The translations under genes and the position numbers were made by a program. From Clostridiales bacterium (lineage in GTDB: Bacteria; Bacillota; Clostridia; TANB77; CAG-508): a stretch of DNA of 64,000 nucleotides. The notes under the pieces are model-generated. The model saw nothing but the letters and a program-made list of their open reading frames with translations. It searched no databases and was not told the DNA's origin. The DNA lies in assembly GCA_003534295.1 (NCBI GenBank), contig DPDV01000013.1:1-64000 (forward strand), read 5' to 3'. Below are positions 17,781 through 26,414 of this stretch, in pieces. Within the stretch, counting starts at the first letter, position 1. Every line of letters begins with the position of its first letter.

Positions 17781-17924
17781 TTTAGTTTATCAAAAACAGA
17801 AGAAAGTTATCTAATATGGCTTATAGAAATTGGAACGTTAGTGCTTATAGTTATGATAGTGATAGAAAACGATATGTTTTTAAAAGTGAGCTTGGAAAAA
17901 GCATTGATGTTCCTAAATATATAA
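17781..17924 (+). pseudogene. Decayed sorting-signal end of the surface protein
   Basis: The frame reads FSLSKTEESYLIWLIEIGTLVLIVMIVIE... LSKTEE is one base per codon away from LPKTGE (CCA to TCA, GGA to GAA), and a hydrophobic segment follows, as in an LPxTG anchor. It lies on the far side of the IS21 remnant from the surface-protein gene. A competing frame, 17816-17938 (MAYRNWNVSAYSYDSDRKRYVF..., 40 residues), overlaps it and cannot be excluded. Confidence 0.45.
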
Positions 17925-17947
17925 AATTGCGAAAGTAGGGATATAGA

Positions 17948-18148
17948 ATGGACAAGAGTTTGTTAAAAAGAATAATTGTTAGTTACGGGGTTTTGGCACT
18001 ACATTCACTACAAAAATCGGCTAACAAAGATTATAAATTAAAAGATTTTAAGATAGAGCATTTGGCAGATGAAATTGAAGTAATGATTGGAGTATATCCA
18101 AAAGAAATAGCAATTGTAAAATACTTTAATTTAAAAGATGAAGATTAG
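17948..18148 (+). CDS. Small hypothetical element protein
   Basis: 66 residues, ATG at 17948, with AGTAGGGAT upstream. Weakly hydrophobic N-terminal helix (LLKRIIVSYGVLALHSLQK), then an acidic C-terminus. No family recognised. It starts the short gene run that leads to the element B recombinase. Confidence 0.5.
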   Translation: MDKSLLKRIIVSYGVLALHSLQKSANKDYKLKDFKIEHLADEIEVMIGVYPKEIAIVKYFNLKDED

Positions 18149-18150
18149 AG

Positions 18151-18264
18151 TTGAAGGAAGTTATCTTAGACTTTTTAAATGAAGAACACGAAAGATTTTA
18201 TAAAAGGGTATGTGATGAAATGATGTATGATGGTGAAGAAGATATTAGGACACTATGTATCTAA
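18151..18264 (+). CDS. Possible very small protein
   Basis: 37 codons from TTG 18151, two bases after the previous stop: LKEVILDFLNEEHERFYKRVCDEMMYDG.... Charged and helical. The coupled position supports it, but there is no good ribosome site. It could equally be a shortened relic of a longer gene. Confidence 0.3.
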   Translation: MKEVILDFLNEEHERFYKRVCDEMMYDGEEDIRTLCI

Positions 18265-18349
18265 AATCCAACAAGATCAATATTCTGAGGAGGAAGAGCC
18301 ATAAAAATTTGGATAGTGTTGTTTGTAGGAATTAGTAGTTGGTGGAAAC

Positions 18350-18439
18350 ATGAATAAATCAGATTACGAAAGAAAAATGAGAGATAAAGAGGCGATGAGA
18401 TATTGGAAACAAAAGAATAATTATACACAAAAAACATAA
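18350..18439 (+). CDS. Possible very small basic protein
   Basis: 29 codons from ATG 18350 (MNKSDYERKMRDKEAMRYWK...), with GGTGG 4 nt upstream. Highly charged. Function unknown. It is followed 20 nt later by the accessory gene of the recombinase. Confidence 0.35.
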   Translation: MNKSDYERKMRDKEAMRYWKQKNNYTQKT

Positions 18440-18459
18440 AATTTATTGTGGAGGGTATT

Positions 18460-18672
18460 ATGCAAATTTTTAAATCGAAACATAATGGATTGGATTTTTG
18501 CCAAATCTATGCCACAAAAGATGAATTACAAAATGAAGAAATACAAGAAAAAATTAACAATATTAAGAAATCTGAGTCAAAGGTTGCTATGTTTGTGAGT
18601 GGGGACGATGAATACTTAAAGATAATTGAAAGAATCATTATGTTGGAGGTAGAAAAAAGAAATGTTTTGTGA
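18460..18672 (+). CDS. Small protein paired with the element B recombinase
   Basis: 70 residues from ATG 18460, chosen for GGAGGG 5 nt upstream (a GTG at 18448 is in frame). The pattern F-x-Q-I-Y-x-T-x-DEL-Q...E...K-x-AMFV-SG-D-x-x-Y-x-x-I-x-x-I is shared with the 71-residue protein at 34926-35141 (VQIYLTEDELQKKE..., MAIFVTGKENYPEILGKII). Both lie just before a serine recombinase. Inference: a regulator of recombination direction or of recombinase expression. Excision factors of serine integrases are small and varied, so this stays a hypothesis. Confidence 0.6.
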   Translation: MQIFKSKHNGLDFCQIYATKDELQNEEIQEKINNIKKSESKVAMFVSGDDEYLKIIERIIMLEVEKRNVL

Positions 18673-18740
18673 TATAATAGCTCCAATATCTAAAACAGCA
18701 AATTACATATATAGCAAGCTCGGAAGGAGCATATATATAT

Positions 18741-20319
18741 ATGAAAGTAGTTGGATATTGTAGATTAAGTAGAGATGAGGATAAAGAAAATTATGCAAGC
18801 ATAGAGGAACAAAAAATTATACTACAAGATTATGCTATGTCTAGAGGTTGGAAAATATTAGACCGTGATTTTTATATAGATGATAATTTTTCAGGTTATA
18901 CACTAGATAGACCAAAATTTTCAAAAATGTTAAGAAAGGTGCAAAGAGGAGATATAGATGTTGTTTTAGCAAAAGACCTTTCTAGAATTGGAAGAAATAA
19001 TGGAAAAGTATTAGTATTAATTGATGAGTTCAAAGCTATGCAGAAAAATTTAATTTTAGTATCAGAAATGGGAGGGTGTTATGATGTTCTAAATGATAGG
19101 GATGACACTATTGGTATTACAACTTGGTATAATGAAAGATATGTAAAAGATTGTTCAAAGAAAACAAGAGATCATATGCTTTCAAAACAAAAAACAGGTA
19201 GATTAATAATGGGAAATTACTATGGTTATGTGAAAGATCCAGATGACATTACAAAATTGACTGTTGATGAAGAAATAAGACCTGTAATTGAATTAGTTTT
19301 TAAATTATATATAGATGGAAATGGAATGAAAAAAATAAGTAATATACTGAATGAAAACTATAATTATCCAACGCCATCAGTATATTATCAAAAAAAACAT
19401 TTACAAAGAGGTCGTATATACAAACACCCAGTTCAAGAGTTATGGTCAGATTATATGATAAAGAACATCATAGGTAATGATGTGTACTGTGGAACATTAA
19501 GAACTCATAAAAAGAAAACAATCTCGATTAGAGGAAAAGCTATAAAATTGCCTGAAAGTGAGCATTTTGTTTTTGAGAATCATCATGAGGCTATAGTTTC
19601 AAAAGAGACCTTTCAATCAGCAAATGACATAAGAAATCGAAGAGCAACAATGAATCGTCAATGTGGTAAACCTAAAAGAAATTATTTCTTTGGAGGATTA
19701 TGCAGGTGCGCTGAGTGTGGTATGTCAGCATCTGGAATGGTACTTAGGAGAAAAAATAACGCTAAGGCTTATGAATGTAATGATTATAAGAAATATGGAA
19801 CTAAAAGATGTAAAGGACATGAAATTCTTGAAGAAGATATGTGGTTTCAATTTAAAGATTTTTTAAAGAATACTAAAAAAGTTTATTTAGATGAAATAAA
19901 AAAAATCAATGTACAAAATAAAAAGAAGAAAATGCAGTCCAATAGAAAGAAAATACAGCTCGAACTAGAACAAGCTAATTTAGAATACAAAATGATTCTA
20001 ACTCAGAAAATAAAAGATATAGCTACTCGGACAGAACCCAGAGCAAAATCAAATTATAGTTGATACATATAATAAATTAGAGCAAGAAAAAATGAATACT
20101 ATTATTAAATTACAAAAGACACTAGAAAAAGAAGAAGAGGAAATAATTAATGAAAAATTAGAAGAAATTCATACAGCAATAGATTATTTTGACGAAATAA
20201 TCAAAGCAAAAGAGCCAAATAGAGCAATACTAGAAGCTTTAATTGATACAGTATGGATAAATCACGACAAATCTGTAAGATTTGACTTAAAACCAGATAT
20301 TAAATCATTAATTTTATAA
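18741..20319 (+). pseudogene. Large serine recombinase of element B, frameshifted in the C-terminal coiled coil
   Basis: ATG at 18741, with GGAAGGAGC upstream. Resolvase domain with the catalytic serine (GYCRLSRDED, Ser10), then LAKDLSRIGRNNG with the arginine motif. The recombinase domain (YYGYVKDPDDITKLTVDEEIRPVI...) and zinc ribbon (FFGGLCRCAECGMS...YECNDYKKY...RCKGHE) follow. The frame breaks at about 20037. The correct tail (EQNQIIVDTYNKLEQEKMNT...FDLKPDIKSLIL) continues one base out of phase to 20319. The first 430 residues, including all catalytic parts, stay intact, so partial activity is possible. Its attP arms differ from those of A and C but use the same core. Confidence 0.85.
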
Positions 20320-20330
20320 ATTCAAATATA

Positions 20331-20370
20331 TCAATCTAACACATCAAAAGGTGTGTTAGATTGATTAAAT
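20331..20370 (+). terminator. Terminator of the element B recombinase gene
   Basis: Perfect 13-bp stem (TCAATCTAACACA / TGTGTTAGATTGA, 20331-20364) with an 8-nt loop, followed by AT-rich sequence. Confidence 0.85.
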
Positions 20371-20429
20371 TTTATTCTAAAAAATTTGTCTGATATAGTA
20401 ATATTGTTTATATACATCAGATAAAAAAA

Positions 20430-20450
20430 TTCCTACGGTATGGAACATAC
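20430..20450 (+). repeat. Right attP arm of element B (21-bp inverted repeat)
   Basis: TTCCTACGGTATGG...ATAC, the exact reverse complement of 8227-8247. With the CCCC spacer it would form a symmetrical attP in the excised circle. Confidence 0.9.
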
Positions 20451-20459
20451 CCCCGTATG
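20448..20459 (+). other. att core 3: element B / element C junction
   Basis: TACCCCCGTATG with spacer CCCC at 20451-20454. Confidence 0.9.
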
Positions 20460-20582
20460 AGCATACAATTTGGGAAAATATCAGAAACGCTTGCTATTGC
20501 ATAACATTTCTTTAATCGATAACTTACTCTAAAATGAATAAAAATTGCCACAAAATCGATCGTGAGGCGATTGATTAGGAAG
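20460..20582. repeat. Conserved left end of element C
   Basis: Second copy of the 123-bp left end at 2589-2711 (3 differences). Confidence 0.85.
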
Positions 20583-20833
20583 GTTTAGCAATCATAATTA
20601 AAGATGAGTGGATATTCCAAGTTTTTTTACAACACTTACTCACATCAAAATATATTGTATCATAAAAAAGTGAAAAAATAAATAACTTTTGGCGTTTTTG
20701 CACTTTTAGTGCAAAATTTAATAAAAAATTGCACCAAAAGTACAATAGTAATTTAAGAAATTTTATGTTATAAAATTCTTATAATTATATTAATGATAGG
20801 AAAATATATTAAATTTTACAAAGGAGGTTAATC
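20583..20833 (+). promoter_or_regulatory. Leader of the element C envelope module with a TGCAC palindrome
   Basis: TTTTGCAC-tttta-GTGCAAAA at 20696-20716, and a further TTGCACC...GTAC half-copy at about 20729-20742, precede the first cargo gene. These are probable operator sites. No clear -35/-10 pair stands out. No gene is seen in the first 250 bases of the element. Confidence 0.4.
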
Positions 20834-21670
20834 TTGAAAAAAACAGTTATAACAATTGCAATTACAGCACTTTTAACAGCAGTATTAATGATAAGTGGAT
20901 ATTTTATCTATACTAAAATAATTAATAAAGACAATAATGCAAATAGTAATATGACAAAAAAGAATGATAACAATTCTGAAAATGTTGAAAATTAAATACC
21001 AAATGACATTAAGAATATTAGTTTAGAAGAATGGAGAAAAGTAATAGCTCTTTTCTATAAAGAGCATTATGGCTATAAACCAGACAACATAACTTGTACA
21101 GAAGTAGGACCCAATATAATATATGTAACAATATATCATAATACAGAATTAGTGGCAGAATACACTCTTGATGCAGAAACAGGAATTGCATCAAGTCCAA
21201 CAGAAAGAACAGCAAATTTCTTTAAAGGAATATTTTTAGATAACTTATCAACAAAAGTTAATTTTAAAAATAATGAATGTATTGCAATAGGATATATAGA
21301 AAAGGGAAAAGAAGCACAAATTAAAGAAAAATACTTTAATTCTGATATTGAATATGAATCTTTAACAACTGTTGTAGAAGGAGATGAATATCAATTTATA
21401 GTCATTCCAAAAAGTTTAGATGCCACATTAAGAATTTGGAAATATAATGTATCAGAAAATGGAGAACTATATTCTGAAGAATTATTATTAGAAGCAGTAG
21501 GAACACCACTATTAATAGAAACACAATGTACAGAAGTGTTTCCAAGAGTTGGTGTAGAATATGAATTTGGCGATACAAAATTTACCATACCACTAATGAT
21601 TAGTGGTATGGATGGAAAATTTACAATAACTGATTATAAAAACCTAGTGAAAGACATATCAATATATTAG
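20834..21670 (+). pseudogene. Secreted or membrane-anchored protein with an in-frame stop
   Basis: TTG at 20834 with AAAGGAGG 7 nt upstream. Residues 6-26 are hydrophobic (TIAITALLTAVLMISGYFIY). After 53 codons a TAA (20993-20995) interrupts; the same frame continues (IPNDIKNISLEEWRKVIALFYK...) to 21670. The second part (VEYEFGDTKFTIPLMISG, AEYTLDAETGIAS) looks like an extracellular domain. No family recognised. An ATG at 21152 opens the last 172 codons but has no ribosome site. Probably a single C-to-T change (CAA to TAA) broke the gene. It contains a perfect 13-bp-arm palindrome at 21585-21611. Confidence 0.6.
21585..21611. repeat. Perfect 27-bp palindrome inside a coding frame
   Basis: CCATACCACTAAT-g-ATTAGTGGTATGG: two exact 13-bp arms around one base, within codons for IPLMISGM. 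Confidence 0.85.
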
Positions 21671-21779
21671 TTTTTAATTTGAAATTATTATAAAAAAGGT
21701 GGTGGAAAAGTTATAAAAAAATAGAATATTAAAAGCTATCAAAAAAACTTGTACAAACGTATATTTTAGGAGGAAAAAA

Positions 21780-22802
21780 ATGAATAAAAAAATAATTCTT
21801 TCAGTATTAGCAATTTTAATTAGCATATGCTTAATACTAACAGGTTGTGGTAAAAACAAAGAAGATGAAAACAAAGAAATAGCAAAATTAGTTGATGAAT
21901 ATGCTCCTTTTGAATTTACAATTAAATATCCAAAAGATGCAGGATATAAATTCGAAGCAGATTTAGAAAATACACCATATGTAGCAGGTAAACTTATAAA
22001 CGAAGAAAAAAATATCAAAATTTCATTTAATTTTTCAAAAACATATGAAAGTTCAATGAAAAAAGAAAAAGAGAATAAGTCTAGCCAAGAAAATTATGCG
22101 GAAACAAATTATACTAAATTAGGTGGATATGAGTATTATGATAAATTCAACTATTATGGAGTAAGCTTATTAAACAAAAATGAAGAAGGTAGTTGCTTAC
22201 AAGTTATAGTCAAAATAAGTAAAAACAAAAATAATGGAGCAAAATTAGATGTAACAGAATTTGCAAAAACAGAAGAATTAAAAAATATCTTAAGTTCTAT
22301 GACATTAAATGATAAGATAGAAGGTAAAAAAGTTGATGGAATAATATCATCAAACCATAAATTAATAGTAAAAAACCTAGAAAATCCAGACGAAAGCAAG
22401 TATTATGTTAATCAATATCCAGATACAAATGGTGTAAAAAGCATATATGCCTTAAAAGAAGTAAATAAATACAAAGGAGAAGGAGCATCTTTCAGACTAA
22501 CATATTATGGAAATGAAGGAAACTACAAAGATTTAGATACATGTCTTGCATACCAAGAAAAAACATTCAAAATGAAATTTGAAGATTATACATTATTTGG
22601 ACAAAAAGTTAAAGTAGATGTATCAAGACACGCAATAGGAGAAAGTTCATCACCAGAAAAATACAAAACTTGGATAGCAGGTTATTTTGAAAAAGATGGA
22701 AAAGTATATGATTTTCTATATATTCAGTATGTTGGGGTAGATGATAGTCTTGGAGAAAAATTAGTTAATAATGTATTAAATAATTTTACAATACAAGAAT
22801 AA
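21780..22802 (+). CDS. Lipoprotein of the envelope module
   Basis: 340 residues, ATG at 21780, with AGGAGG upstream. The signal peptide ends in a lipobox (ICLILTGCGKN, Cys23), so the protein is lipid-anchored outside the membrane. The mature part is charged and has two repeated segments, each about 130 residues (FEFTIKYPKDAGYKF... and HKLIVKNLENPDESKY...). It ends with a piece on surface exposure (IAGYFEKDGKVYDFLYIQYVG). No family recognised. It heads the run of SPFH, zinc-ribbon, DUF4428-like and TMEM43-like genes, so a shared role in envelope stress is inferred. Confidence 0.7.
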   Translation: MNKKIILSVLAILISICLILTGCGKNKEDENKEIAKLVDEYAPFEFTIKYPKDAGYKFEADLENTPYVAGKLINEEKNIKISFNFSKTYESSMKKEKENKSSQENYAETNYTKLGGYEYYDKFNYYGVSLLNKNEEGSCLQVIVKISKNKNNGAKLDVTEFAKTEELKNILSSMTLNDKIEGKKVDGIISSNHKLIVKNLENPDESKYYVNQYPDTNGVKSIYALKEVNKYKGEGASFRLTYYGNEGNYKDLDTCLAYQEKTFKMKFEDYTLFGQKVKVDVSRHAIGESSSPEKYKTWIAGYFEKDGKVYDFLYIQYVGVDDSLGEKLVNNVLNNFTIQE

Positions 22803-22831
22803 TGAAATAATAGGAAGAGAGGGAATTAAAT

Positions 22832-24010
22832 ATGGGATTTATTAAAGCATTTACAGGAGCATTAGGAGGAACATTTGCGGATCAATGGAAGGATTTTATT
22901 GTACCAAGAAGTGATGTGCCAGCAACAGCAGCAATTTTTGGAGCTGAAAGAAGAGGAACAGATAGTGGAAGAGGATCAAATACAAAAGGATCAGAAAACA
23001 TAATAACAAATGGAAGTAAAATAGTAGTACCTGAAGGAACAGCATTACTTACATTCCAAGACGGAGCAATAACAGGATGCGTAACAGAACCAGGTGGCTT
23101 TATATATTCATCAGATGATCAAAATTCACAATCATTTTTAGCAGGAGATGGATTCTTTTCATCAACCCTAAAAACATCTTGGGAGAGATTTAAATTTGGT
23201 GGAACACCAGGTGGAGAACAAACTGTTATATATGTAAATCTAAAAGAAATACCAGGAAATAGATTTGGAACACAAGCTGAAATTTATTGGGATGATGCGT
23301 TTTTAGGAACACAGGTTGGAGCTATAACAAGAGGAACATATACAATGAAAATAGTAGATCCAATACTATTTGCAAAAAACTTTGTTCCAATGGAATATTT
23401 AAGACCAGGTGCAGAAGTATTTGATTTTGCTGATATGGATAATCCAGCAGGTGAACAACTATTTAATGAAGTAGTAGGAAGCTTATCAGCAGCATTTTCA
23501 AACTACACAAATGACCCAAGTAGAGGAAATCGTATATCAAAAATACAAGGAGATCAAATAGGATTTGCTCAAAGTTTATCACAAGCAGTAGAAGAAGGAT
23601 ATACTTGGAAATCTGGAAGAGGATTAGAAATAGTAAAAGTTGCAATAACAGCAATTGAATATGATGAAGACACGAAGAAACTATTAAGCGATGTAAAAAA
23701 GGCAGATGCTCTATCAGGAGCAAGAGGAAATTCATTTATGCAACAATCAGTTGCTCGTGGTTTCCAAGCAGCTGGAGAAAATGGTGGAGGAGCTGGAATG
23801 GCATTTATGGGAATGGGCATGAATGCTGCTGGAAATGTTATGGGAGGATTCCAACAACCAGTTTACCAACAACCTCAACAGCCTCAACAACAAACACAAC
23901 AACAAGAAGATCCTTATGAAAAATTAGCAAAATTAAAAAAACTATTAGATGATGGAGTTATTTCTCAAGAAGAATTTGATGAAGCAAAGAAAAAACTTTT
24001 GGGGGTTTAA
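22832..24010 (+). CDS. SPFH-domain (YdjI-like virion-core type) protein
   Basis: 392 residues, ATG at 22832, with GGAAGAGAGG upstream. N-terminal segment (MGFIKAFTGALGGTFADQWKDFIVP) is typical of the SPFH proteins annotated as virion core protein or YdjI. The SPFH body spans about residues 50-290 (VVPEGTALLTFQDGAI..., VNLKEIPGNRFGTQAEIYWDD). A Gly/Met/Gln-rich linker (GMGMNAAGNVMGGFQQP, then QQPQQPQQQTQQQ) follows, and a C-terminal SHOCT-like motif (YEKLAKLKKLLDDGVISQEEFDEAKKKLL). In Bacillus the relatives work with PspA/YdjG/YdjH at the membrane. The next gene encodes the YdjG-like partner. Confidence 0.85.
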   Translation: MGFIKAFTGALGGTFADQWKDFIVPRSDVPATAAIFGAERRGTDSGRGSNTKGSENIITNGSKIVVPEGTALLTFQDGAITGCVTEPGGFIYSSDDQNSQSFLAGDGFFSSTLKTSWERFKFGGTPGGEQTVIYVNLKEIPGNRFGTQAEIYWDDAFLGTQVGAITRGTYTMKIVDPILFAKNFVPMEYLRPGAEVFDFADMDNPAGEQLFNEVVGSLSAAFSNYTNDPSRGNRISKIQGDQIGFAQSLSQAVEEGYTWKSGRGLEIVKVAITAIEYDEDTKKLLSDVKKADALSGARGNSFMQQSVARGFQAAGENGGGAGMAFMGMGMNAAGNVMGGFQQPVYQQPQQPQQQTQQQEDPYEKLAKLKKLLDDGVISQEEFDEAKKKLLGV

Positions 24011-24013
24011 TAA

Positions 24014-25477
24014 ATGAATGAAAATGAAAATGTAGTTGAAAATCAAGAAGAAATATCTCAAGTACAAGAAAATAATGCAACTGTTATAAAAACAGATGTA
24101 GATGCAAAAGACGGGCAAAACAAATGCCCTAAATGTGGAGCAACAGATATCTCTTTGAACCCCAAAAATGGAAAATTAAGATGTAATTTTTGTAGACACG
24201 AATTTGAACCAGAAAAACTAGATGCAATGGAAAAAGACATAAGCAAACTAGAAGGAGAAATAGTAGGGTCAGGTGCTACAAATATAATAGCAGATACAAA
24301 TGATATGGTAACATTTAAATGTAGTAGCTGTGGTGCAGAGGTAGTAGTAGATACTGCCAAAGCAACACAAGCCAGGTGTCACTGGTGTAGAAATACATTA
24401 TCTGTAAATCAACAAATACCAAATGGTGCAGTACCAGACACAGTATTGCCATTTAGCATTCCTAAAAAAGAAGCAAAGGAAGCAATAGAAAAATTTGTTG
24501 GTAAAAGAAAATTCTTTGCACATCCAATGTTTAGAAAAGAATTTACAACAGATAACGTAATGGGAGTATATTTACCATATATGATAGTTGATGCAAATAC
24601 ACATGCAAATTTAAAAGGACAAGGAGAACATGAAACAAGAAGATGGACAGAAAAAAATGGGGATAGTTATGATACATACTATGATGCGGATTTATATGAT
24701 GTAGAAAGAGATTTTGATTTAACAATAGAAGGATTAACTGTAGAATCAAGCAAAGATAAATTAGATACAGGATCTAAAGATAAAACAAACAATATAATCA
24801 ATTCAATAATGCCATTTGATACAGAAAATTGCGTAAAATGGGATGCAAATTATATAAAAGGATACACATCAGAAAAAAGAGATACTAATGTAGAAGAATT
24901 AAAAGGTTTAGTCAAAGAGCAATCAAAAGATGTAGCAAGATTTGCAGCTAATAAAACCTTGGAATTTTATGACCGTGGTGTCAGATGGGATTCTGAAAAT
25001 TTAGAAGTGAAAGGACAACAATGGAAATCTGCATATTTACCAGTATGGCTTTACAGCTATCAACAAAAAAAAGGAAATAAGAGTTTACTTCATTATGTAG
25101 CGGTAAATGCAAGAACTAAGGAAACAACGGGAAGTGTTCCAATACATATGCCAAAACTTGTATTGATTTCAGCACTTGTTGAAATATTAGGTATAATTGC
25201 AATGATATTCACAAAAACAGATGATAATAATTGGCCATGGCTATTTTTATTAAGTGGTATTATATATTTTTGGTTAATGCATTCAAGATATAGAAATAGT
25301 GGTGCAAGACATAGCCACGAAACAGAAACAAAAACAAATATGACAAATTTAAGAGAATATGATAAATTTGTTACAAAACGAAGAAGACTTGATAATTCTA
25401 CAATGGAAGGTGCAAATAACACAAAAATTAAAGGAAATTCAAATAAACTAGATTTTAAAAAGCTTCTTAAGAAATAA
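24014..25477 (+). CDS. YdjG-like double zinc-ribbon membrane protein
   Basis: 487 residues, ATG 3 nt after the SPFH gene. Two zinc ribbons: CPKCGATD...CNFCRHEF (about residues 35-65) and CSSCGAEV...CHWCRNTL (about 98-125). A middle domain (VLPFSIPKKEAKEAIEKFVGKRKF..., GVYLPYMIVDANTHANLKGQG) follows, and two membrane segments near residues 385-420 (LVLISALVEILGIIAMIF, WPWLFLLSGIIYFWLM). It matches the TFIIB-type zinc-ribbon/YdjG group, whose Bacillus member is encoded beside the SPFH protein YdjI. Inference: membrane partner of the SPFH protein. Confidence 0.8.
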   Translation: MNENENVVENQEEISQVQENNATVIKTDVDAKDGQNKCPKCGATDISLNPKNGKLRCNFCRHEFEPEKLDAMEKDISKLEGEIVGSGATNIIADTNDMVTFKCSSCGAEVVVDTAKATQARCHWCRNTLSVNQQIPNGAVPDTVLPFSIPKKEAKEAIEKFVGKRKFFAHPMFRKEFTTDNVMGVYLPYMIVDANTHANLKGQGEHETRRWTEKNGDSYDTYYDADLYDVERDFDLTIEGLTVESSKDKLDTGSKDKTNNIINSIMPFDTENCVKWDANYIKGYTSEKRDTNVEELKGLVKEQSKDVARFAANKTLEFYDRGVRWDSENLEVKGQQWKSAYLPVWLYSYQQKKGNKSLLHYVAVNARTKETTGSVPIHMPKLVLISALVEILGIIAMIFTKTDDNNWPWLFLLSGIIYFWLMHSRYRNSGARHSHETETKTNMTNLREYDKFVTKRRRLDNSTMEGANNTKIKGNSNKLDFKKLLKK

Positions 25478-25532
25478 AATTAAAAAAGCTGACATAAAGC
25501 AAAAATTTATAAAATTTTAAAGGAGGAATTTT

Positions 25533-26399
25533 ATGGGATTATTTTCAAAAGAGGAGTGTTGCTTCTGTAATAAAAAAGTAGGAATGCTATCAAGAAAAAA
25601 ATTAAGAGATAAGAAATATATATGTAGAGATTGTGAAAAAAATTGTAGTGCATTTATAGATATTTCAAAATTTGATTCAGAATATGCAAAGCAACACTTT
25701 GAATACATGAAAAAGCAAGATATTTTATACAAACAAGCTTTCGAACCATTAAGCAAAGAAGAAAAACTTAGAACATTTTATCAATTTAGCGGTATAGTTT
25801 TTGCAGATAGTATAGCGATGTTTGAGGTGATTACTCCAAAAACAGAAAAGAAAAATTTTAAAGAGTTATTCAGATATGATCAAATAAAAGATTATGAAAT
25901 CTATTCTAGTTTAAACAATCAAGAAGGTGGAAAAAAATATTCAGAAGTTGGTGTTCAAATAAACTTATATTGTAAAAATGGAATAGACAGTGTCGGAATG
26001 ACAGAACAAGAAAAAGCAATGGCTCATCCATATGTGAAAACAATAAAAATTTGTTATGGAAAAAATGTTAACAGCGATTTATGTGTAAAAGATCCAATAA
26101 ACCATTTAGATGAAATCTTTTTAAGAGAGCCACGATTTAAATCATTTGCAAGAGGAATAAAAGAATCATTTACAGGAACAGAAACAGAAAGAAGAAATAT
26201 GAAACAAAGTGTAGATGCAATAAAAGCACTTGGAGGACTTGCAAAGGCTAAGTTAAGTGGAGATGAGAGCAGTATGGAAGCAGCAAAGGCAAATATGAAA
26301 GATACAATTGTTAGCACAGTAAATTTAGCAAGTGGAAATCGACTTAAATATAAAGAAATAGCAGATTCCGTTGAAAAAAGAGTTTGGAATGAACAATAA
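25533..26399 (+). CDS. DUF4428-type zinc-ribbon protein
   Basis: 288 residues, ATG at 25533, with AAAGGAGG upstream. The N-terminal zinc ribbon (CCFCNKKVGMLSRKKLRDKKYICRDC, residues 8-35) is the DUF4428 pattern. A middle region (FADSIAMFEVITPKTEKKNFKELFRYDQIKDYEI) is typical of proteins that pair this ribbon with a PH-like domain. The tail is helical and Ala/Lys-rich. No membrane segment. It is co-located with the SPFH and YdjG-like genes, so it is inferred to be the cytoplasmic part of the same assembly. Confidence 0.7.
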   Translation: MGLFSKEECCFCNKKVGMLSRKKLRDKKYICRDCEKNCSAFIDISKFDSEYAKQHFEYMKKQDILYKQAFEPLSKEEKLRTFYQFSGIVFADSIAMFEVITPKTEKKNFKELFRYDQIKDYEIYSSLNNQEGGKKYSEVGVQINLYCKNGIDSVGMTEQEKAMAHPYVKTIKICYGKNVNSDLCVKDPINHLDEIFLREPRFKSFARGIKESFTGTETERRNMKQSVDAIKALGGLAKAKLSGDESSMEAAKANMKDTIVSTVNLASGNRLKYKEIADSVEKRVWNEQ

Positions 26400-26414
26400 A
26401 GGGGAAAGTATAAT

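Larger units (their letters stand above)
8225..20452. mobile_element. Element B: serine-recombinase integrative/mobilizable element, about 12.2 kb, degenerate
   Basis: Bounded by att cores 2 and 3. Its ends are 21-bp perfect inverted repeats (8227-8247 and 20430-20450). It has ParB, ribbon-helix-helix and relaxase genes, a nucleotide-metabolism module, a split surface protein with an IS21 remnant, a small accessory gene and the recombinase. It has no coupling protein or mating-pore genes, so it would have been mobilizable rather than self-transmissible. Confidence 0.85.
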
